Source: Congeria kusceri (taxonomy: Eukaryota; Mollusca; Bivalvia; Myida; Dreissenidae). From it: 64,000 nt of DNA. Both the position numbers and the translations under genes were made by a program. Of this stretch, positions 57,566-64,000 are shown piece after piece. Location of the stretch: the NCBI GenBank assembly GCA_027627225.1, contig CM051030.1, forward strand, positions 22,591,105 through 22,655,104, given 5' to 3'. The notes below the pieces were generated by a model, which made no database searches, was not told the DNA's origin, and was given only the letters and a program-made list of their open reading frames with translations. Numbering within the stretch: the first letter of the stretch is position 1; every line of letters begins with the position of its first letter.

Positions 57566-58344
57566 CTCAAGTTGATGGGTGCTTTTGTTATATGAATATC
57601 CACTGCATTCTTCGGACGCTAGATAAACGTTAAACCGATATAAATAGAACAGTCGAGTGCTACCGGAAATAAATGAGTGCCAGGTCAATACAATACACAA
57701 TACAATCTACGCAAAAAGAGCAATTCTTCGTAAAGAACGTTATAAAATGTCGAACAGAATTTAAAATGTATCAATACTACATTTATGTACGTACTGAATA
57801 TTCGCTAACTAAGACACTCACGATTGTTAAATACTGTTGGAATTTAAAAGTTTCATTGCCAAAAATGGCGATAACGAAATGAAGATCAGCTTGTTAAAAT
57901 GGTTGCAATCATTGGCAAAACGTTGTATTGTGCAAAAGTGTCACTGCGCTGGCGCATGGGTAACATTGATGCATGAAATAAATTGCATGCAAGAAAGCGC
58001 ACGTTTCGTGTTGCCTGACACAAATGTACACAAAAGCAAGATTCGTTTAAGGTACAATAACAAATCTAAACGATCATTAGAAATGGTAATACATTACGGC
58101 AAAACGTATTATAGACTAAATTTCATGTCTTACACACACATCAAAATGATGTTTCACGTCATTACATGTAGATAACATCTGTAGGTTGTATAACAATACA
58201 AATGGCTGACTTAGAACTCCCGTTCAAGCGTGATCAACGTACTAATTCATTAAAGAGGGACTGTACGAGTTTGTATAATCTAAAACCATCCATTGATTCT
58301 AATGATGTCAGTATAGTTTTGTATGGCTTACCATGAGGTTCTAA
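57566..58344. other. non-coding DNA
   Basis: A 112-codon frame (57837-58175, plus) has no recognisable domain and no ATG at a plausible position. Left unannotated. Confidence 0.4.
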
Positions 58345-58505
58345 AGTCACGAATTCTTCCTTGGGAACAATTAATTCTTCCTAAGGAATATTTAATTCTT
58401 CCGAAGAAATAATTATTTCTTCCTGAGGAACAATTAATTATTCCTGAGGAATTAATAATTGTTCCTTAGGAAGAAATAATTGTTCCTTAGGAATAATTCG
58501 TGACT
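58345..58505. repeat. 161 bp imperfect palindrome built of TTCCTNAGGAA units
   Basis: AGTCACGAATTCTTCC at 58345 is mirrored by GGAATAATTCGTGACT ending at 58505. Between them TTCC...GGAA units, each nearly palindromic, recur about every 20 bp (TTCCTTGGGAA, TTCCTAAGGAA, TTCCTGAGGAA, TTCCTTAGGAA). The whole could fold into one long hairpin. Confidence 0.8.
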
Positions 58506-58530
58506 TTTGACCCTTTTAGCCGCGTAAATT

Positions 58531-58630
58531 GAATTATTCCTACAATATTTGAATTCTTCCTATGAATTTCGAATTCTTCCTATGATTTTAATTCTACCTA
58601 TGAATTTCGAATCCTTCCTGGAATTCTTCT
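58531..58630. repeat. short direct repeats of GAATTCTTCCTATGAATTTC
   Basis: GAATTCTTCC or a close variant followed by TATGAATTTC recurs three to four times between the palindrome and the ATT microsatellite. Confidence 0.75.
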
Positions 58631-58631
58631 T

Positions 58632-58671
58632 CTTATTATTATTATTGTCATTATTATTATTATTATTATTA

Positions 58672-58759
<88 letters not shown>

Positions 58760-58888
58760 CTATTATTATTATTATTATTATTATTATTTCATTTTGCGTG
58801 GTTTATTTTGTTTAACATTCTATTCATAAAGAAGAAAAAAACACGAAGGTAAGAAAAAAACTACATAGCATTTCATCTTGTTGCTTTT

Positions 58889-58936
<48 letters not shown>

Positions 58937-59057
58937 TAATTTTGCGTAGTTTATTTTGTTTAACATTCTATTCATAAAGTAGAAAAAAAAACGAACGTAA
59001 CAAAAGAATTGCATAGCATTTCATCTCGTTGCTTTTCTCATTATTATTTTTTTGTAT

Positions 59058-59093
<36 letters not shown>

Positions 59094-59250
59094 TATTATT
59101 ATTATTATTATTATTATGATTATTATTATTTAATTTTGCGTAGTTTATTTTGTTGAACATTCTATTCATAAAGAAGAAAAAAACCAACGTAAGAAAAAAA
59201 CTACATCGCATTTCATCTTGTTGCTTTTCTCATTATTATTATTATTATTA

Positions 59251-59330
<80 letters not shown>

Positions 59331-59335
59331 GGCAT
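58632..59335. repeat. four (ATT)n microsatellite blocks separated by three copies of a 100 bp segment
   Basis: ATT runs lie at about 58632-58789, 58892-58936, 59041-59131 (partly AAT then ATT) and 59232-59330. They alternate with a segment beginning ATTTTGCGT(A/G)GTTTATTTTG (58791, 58939, 59133) and ending CATTTCATCTTGTTGCTTTT. Steps are 148 and 194 bp. Poly-Leu, poly-Asn and poly-Tyr frames arise from this and are not genes. Confidence 0.9.
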
Positions 59336-59454
59336 AATTATTTTAATAATTATTATACATTAATTATAATAATCTAGGATGATTTCTTGATATAATATTA
59401 TGTATTGCAATATTTACAGTTAATCTATTAATCGACTGATATTTTCTTCCTTAG

Positions 59455-59575
59455 GTCATTGCAAAAATCGAATTCTTCCTATGCCTTTAACAGCCAATCA
59501 GGAATTCTTCCTAAGTTCTTAACAGCCCATCAGGAATTCTTCCTAAGTTCTTAACAGCCAGTCAAAATGCCTGTA
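59455..59575. repeat. 32 bp tandem repeat, about 3 copies
   Basis: AATTCTTCCTA recurs at 59471, 59503 and 59535, followed by TTCTTAACAGCC or CTTTAACAGCC. It shares the AATTCTTCC core with the repeats on the other side of the ATT block. Confidence 0.85.
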
Positions 59576-60928
59576 CCAAAAATCCCGCCAAGTTCATACG
59601 CATGTTGGAATCCCACAATGCATTTTAATTGTACTAATCTCAATGAGATAATGACTCATCTGATTAGATCTGAATTTGTCAATTAAACTTGAAACAGCAG
59701 ACTTTTACTTTCGAATTTAACGGCTAAAATATCGCGCCCAACAGTGCTCTTTTCTGTAAATTGAGAGGGGAATTAAGCGGACATTTGTCGTACGTGTTTC
59801 GCAAGACAAAAATATTGTGTTCATTCGAAATATGACAAAACAAGCGTGCGACAGTGTAACGCTGCGCATGTACGCCGCCACAAAACAAAACAGTGAGCTA
59901 ACGCGCTTATGCGGTGATTTACAAATCATATACAGAACGGAATCGTTTTTGCGTCGATTTTTAACGCATAGCAATCGTTGCATATATGCAGCAGTAAACA
60001 CACCCCGAAAGTTAACATCAGTGTTTTTTTTATACCAACGTCTTCCGATGTAATGCGGAAACTTAATATTGAAATGAATTCAGTTGGCTACACCAAATTA
60101 AAGTCTTGTTAATCGATATTACCGCACCAAGTTTTGTTGTAAATTACAAAAAAAAATGCAAAATTATCTGCGCTCGCTTCATGAACATTATATTGATATT
60201 GTTAAAGATTAAATCTTTCGGTATTTAGATATATCTTATGACAGGTTTGTTTATCTCATGGTTCATTCTTTTATACTTTTATTACTTTAAATTCTCATGT
60301 TCACAGCTAAAACACTTATTTTTATACCTATAAATTCTCAAAAAACTAATCATTCGTTCGCACCAAAATAATCAAATTATAAAAAATAATATTTTTATTA
60401 TTTTTGCGCTTGCTCGCTCCAAAATGTTTTGGAGAAGTTCGATGACTAAGTAATCAATTTGGTATGTCGTTACCCCCTCTGATAGATGTCTGATAGATAT
60501 ATAATTTTATATCTATGGTGGCAGGTTAAATATTCTCTTGAAAATTTCCTGAAAAATGATACGTATTTTGACCAAATATTTGAAATTTTCATAAAAAATC
60601 TTTTAGATAACTATAAATAGTTCATGAACAAAATATCACATTTTATTTAATGCTTAGTAGTGAAATATAGAAAAATATCAATGATATTTTTTTTTATTCC
60701 TATGTCACTCACAGTGATGGACTACTTTTTTTAATTTTATTTGATTTGACCAATATTTAATTGTAGGTGTTGTCACTATTTATCATATAGAATTACCAAA
60801 AAAGAAAAGTAGTGAAGATTAATACCACCAAATGTTAAGAATACCTCTCTGATATATTGAAGTGCCTTTCCTTTTATTTTCTCTTGGATTTTCGTCAGTC
60901 GTATTGAGCCAAGGAGACTAGAACAGAC
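59576..60928. other. non-coding DNA, nothing recognised
   Basis: AT-rich; open frames at 59717-60053 overlap on both strands and lack domain support. Confidence 0.5.
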
Positions 60929-60965
60929 AATGCCTTGCGGGTACAAGTTTTACCCACAAGGCATT
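60929..60965. repeat. short hairpin
   Basis: AATGCCTTGCGGGTA (60929-60943) and TACCCACAAGGCATT (60951-60965) are inverted repeats with one mismatch and a 7 bp loop. Outer CCAAGGAGAC and TCATCTTGG extend it imperfectly. It may be the core of a small foldback or MITE element. Confidence 0.65.
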
Positions 60966-62026
60966 GGAGCTCGTCATCTTGGTCCAAATTTATTTTTAGC
61001 ATCAAAAGTATGTATTTTATCCTTTGAACTTTATTCATCCCACCATATTACACTTGCACTTGTTGTTTACTGTCGCTATGAACTGTAGTCTCCCTTTGTT
61101 CACATAATTGTTGTATTGCCCGTTCTCCAAATTCCAAAATATAACAAGAATCCAGTGTACCCTTAAGTAATAACTTGTGTTCATTAAGCACATAATTATA
61201 TAGTTTTGTGTGTATTAAGTTTTTATATCCAGTAACCACTCTTAAGTATTTAAGTATCCAATGTGTGTTCTTGTAAGTAGTATTCAGCGTTTAATTTCTC
61301 CGCCATCTTGTTTTCTTCAAATTCTTGACCGACTTTTAATCCAATAGTGTTGTTAAGTCCTAATAATTAATAAAAAAAACACACTTTATACGTATAAGTA
61401 TTCGATTTCAGAACACACCTAACAGCACACCTTTAGTTGTTTTACATTTAAACGCGCATCTACGAGTTTAATCAGCTTAAATTGCTTGCGAAAACACATG
61501 TGCGTTTGAATGTCGTGACCGTCGTGACTATTGTTTACATCACAACACCTATGCACACGCTATTTTTAGAAAACTGAATTTGGAGAACTGAACGCACTTT
61601 CACTTTCAATATGTACTTTTATCATAAATACATTTAAAGCTAGCAGTGTGTGTTAACTTCTTTATTTAAAAGCTGATCATTATTCAACGACTACGTGTAT
61701 CCAATTGTATTTAAACTTAACTAAATTTAGAAACACGGATTCTGCGTTGTCTATGAATATACCGAGTAGCATAGTAGCCTGTCGTACTGTAAACACGCTG
61801 CCATGATAATGCCGTGAGTCAAACATTTTAAACTAGATCTAATCCACGGCACATTTTATCGTACTCCAACATGGCGCAGGAATGATTATTACTAAAACTG
61901 ATTACTACGCATTATACAAAAAATAGTACTAAAATACAACTGAAAACATCGTGTAAAAATATGTTCAAAGTGATTCAAATGTGAAGAATACTCAATAGCA
62001 TTAAAATAAAAATAAAATTTGTTTTC
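60966..62026. other. non-coding DNA, nothing recognised
   Basis: AT-rich with no supported gene. Confidence 0.5.
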
Positions 62027-62096
62027 GGTGTGATAACGCGTGATATCATCACTGGGAAGGGAGATTTCCGGTGATGATATCGCGCGTTATCACACC
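62027..62096. repeat. 70 bp hairpin with 26 bp arms
   Basis: GGTGTGATAACGCGTGATAT (start of the 62027-62052 arm) is mirrored by the 62071-62096 arm, with one mismatch in 26 bp and an 18 bp loop. The arms contain GATATC and CGCG(C)/ACGCG palindromes. Flanking ATTTGTTTT and AAACAAACAAAT extend the symmetry. Confidence 0.85.
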
Positions 62097-62705
62097 AGAA
62101 ACAAACAAATATTCTCTGTATCTTATGCAGTAGTGGGCACTTATGTGACTTTTCGTCTTGATAACAGTCACGCACTAGAGCAGTGGTGATTAATCACTCC
62201 AGACTCCAGTATGCAACAGAGGTTCTTTTGGACCAGATAACTAGTCTAAATATCAACACCTTGTCACATTCAGAGCTATGGTTAAAGCGTTTCCCTACCG
62301 TTATCAAAACATGGTCCTGGCATCAAAGTAAACTAATTAGGCTTCACGTCAACATAAACACTAAACAGGAACAGAGTCTCACAATTTGCTGAGAAACTTG
62401 GTAAAATTTAGCCGAATAACTGGAATGTAAAGTATAGTATTTAAGGGGTATGTAGAAATTTGTGACATACCTCCTCTCTCAAGATGAAAAATCCCATTTT
62501 TCATTCGTCTGCGTCCGCAAATTACTTAACACAATAAAATCCAACTTACCTCCCTTCTCCACAATGTGGCCACATGCATTCTTATATACGATGACTAAAA
62601 GTTCAAAAACTACACAACTACATCTTAATATCAAACAGCTAACGTTCGACAATGTGGTAATACTTACATCAGTTTGCAAGCAAAACAAGTGAACTCAGGC
62701 AGAGT
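62097..62705. other. region 3' of the Ty3/Gypsy pol fragment
   Basis: No integrase, polypurine tract or LTR could be recognised here. Open frames on both strands at 62462-62692 overlap and are unsupported. Confidence 0.45.
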
Positions 62706-64000
62706 TCAAGCGATTCTACTTAGGTAATCGGCTCCAACATTTTCACTTCCCCTTATCGCGTCCACCCTGAATCTATAACTCTGGAGTGCCAGTGCCCACC
62801 CCATCAGTCTACCATTTGCCACCTTCGACCTTTCAAGATATACGAGGGGCGCATGATCTGTCTGTAGTACAAACTCTCTCCCATAGAGTTGCTTTTCAAA
62901 CTTCTGTACTCCCCAAACGACTTCCAAGCACTCATTCTCTATCACACTGTAGTTCCTTTCTCTCGGTAACAGTTTACGACTCGCGAAACTTACAGGAAAC
63001 TTTGTCCCATCGTAGTCCTGGAATAGCGCCGCTCCTATCCCGTAATCTGATGCATCTGTTCTGAGATAAAACATCTTGTCTTCATTGGGCTAGCATAAGA
63101 TAGGTTTGCTAGTCACTGCATTCAATAGTGCTTTAAATGCATTTTCCTCCACTTTTCCCCATACCACCTTATTTGGTTGGAACTTCTTCGTCAGCTCAGT
63201 CAGAGGGGCGGCTAGTGCTCCAAAGTTAGGAATGAACTTCCTATAGTAGCCAACCAAACCCAAAAATGATCTCACTTGAGTCTTAGTCTCTGGTCGACTG
63301 CTCATCCTGATTGATTCAATCTTATCTTGACTTGGCTTCAGTTCGCCTTTTCCTACTTCATGCCCAAGGAGTTCGACTCTTTCGTATCCGACCTTGCATT
63401 TCGATGGTTTGATGGTACGTCTTGATTGTCTAAGACGTTGCAGCAGTGTTTGCAGACCTTCTACATGTTTTTCCCATGTGTCTGTGTACTCAATAATATC
63501 ATCGACAGAGCGTTCAACGTTCTCGAGATCAATTAGTACTTTCCTCATCATCTTGCTAAATGTTGCACCTGAATTTATCAGGCCAAATGGCATCTTGCGA
63601 AAAGCGAATAGACCGTCCATTGTCACAAACGCTGTGATCTTCTTGGATTCTTCACTCTTCATTACTTGCCAGTACCCTTTTGTCAAATCTAATTTCGTGA
63701 AATAATGTCCTTGACTCATTTTCGCCAACATTTCATCTGGGTTACCTATAGGTTCGGCATCAAATTCTGTAACTTTGTTCACCTTTCTATAATCGACACA
63801 AAGCCTGTTTTTTTCCGTCTTTCTTTTTGATAATCACGACGGGTGATGCATAAGGTGAGTTTGTGCGTTCAATAACTCCCATTTTTAACATCTCATCTAT
63901 TTCTTTCTTTATTTCTTCTCGCAATGCACGTGGAACTGGATAAGGTATCGAACGTATTGGTGCCTCTGTGGAGAGTTTTATTCGTGTTCAATAACATCTG
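62706..64000 (-). pseudogene. Ty3/Gypsy-type retrotransposon pol (reverse transcriptase and RNase H), decayed, cut by the window edge
   Basis: Reading on the minus strand from the right edge, reverse transcriptase motifs appear in order: IPYPVPRALREEI, ASPVVIIKKKDGK, LDLTKGYWQV, MPFGLINSGATFS, a catalytic block reading SVDDIIEY where family members usually have YxDD, and FLGLVGYYRKFIP. The RNase H domain follows: LRTDASDYGIGAALF (first Asp), ENECLEVVW (Glu), LQTDHAPLVYL and GADYLSRI. Breaks are visible: a run of seven As at about 63808-63814 shifts the frame upstream of 63782, an in-frame TAG lies at 63090-63092 between the two domains, and a further frame change is likely near 63985. The frame ends with TGA at 62706, and no integrase follows where Ty3/Gypsy order would place it. 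It is a dead or partial copy. Gag, protease and any LTR lie outside the window. Confidence 0.9.

Noticed and set aside
57837..58175. 112-codon plus-strand frame with basic residues
   Set aside because: No domain, no ATG at the start and AT-rich codons throughout; chance cannot be excluded.
58549..59377. Poly-Leu, poly-Asn and poly-Tyr open frames
   Set aside because: Translations of the ATT/AAT microsatellite in different frames.
62462..62692. Possible integrase or additional pol frame after RNase H
   Set aside because: No zinc-binding HHCC or DDE motif in either strand; overlapping frames are short.

Overview
The window is eukaryotic, AT-rich, intron-dominated DNA, most probably from a heterodont bivalve mollusc. 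I base this on phase 1-1 immunoglobulin (Ig) exons with GT-AG splice sites, very little coding sequence, and dense arrays of roughly 140-170 bp tandem monomers bounded by AACAAGAGGGCC...GCTCACCTGAG and CTCAGGTGAGCTAAAAA ends. From memory those ends are abundant in heterodont clams and dreissenid mussels. There are no bacterial operons. Species cannot be fixed from this sequence alone.

The best genic signal is on the minus strand: four exons each encoding one Ig-like domain, at 42132-42491, 23179-23499, 22731-23021 and 17739-18035 (transcript order). All four are flanked by AG and GT dinucleotides and all are phase 1-1, so they could be spliced together in frame into one multi-Ig receptor or adhesion protein. 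No signal peptide, membrane segment or cytoplasmic tail could be assigned to it. Two 5'-truncated extra copies of the end of the first Ig exon lie in the intron downstream of it (41775-41972). Unidentified long open frames that may be exons of other genes lie at 15072-15449 (minus), 50781-51260 (minus) and, less convincingly, 48355-48878 (plus).

Most of the rest is mobile and repetitive DNA. From left to right: a tRNA-bearing inverted-repeat element (2452-2959); a 141 bp minisatellite (3763-4235); then 4.7-13.6 kb and 15.4-16.8 kb of head-to-tail monomer arrays of several unrelated families (called a to i here). Two inverted copies of a hAT-like MITE (13592-14134 and 21640-22273) flank the 18.0 kb Ig exon. 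More arrays follow at 18.4-21.4, 24.2-26.4, 28.4-32.5, 34.0-39.2 and 45.0-46.0 kb. A 1.73 kb transposon with about 54 bp terminal inverted repeats is inserted in one array (28856-30582). SINE-like copies lie at about 40.97-41.19 and 49.85-50.18 kb, a 0.8 kb tandem duplication at 43.25-44.84 kb, a Penelope-like GIY-YIG fragment at 53.34-54.03 kb, a palindrome plus ATT microsatellite block at 58.3-59.6 kb, and a decayed Ty3/Gypsy pol gene runs off the right edge (62706-64000, minus).

The most interesting pattern is modular. Several unrelated nucleosome-length monomer families are enclosed by shared ends. In at least three end classes the 3' end forms a hairpin whose outer arm is the inverse of the 5' head. 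This resembles the Helentron/HINE (pearl-like) architecture known in bivalves, but with exchangeable cores.
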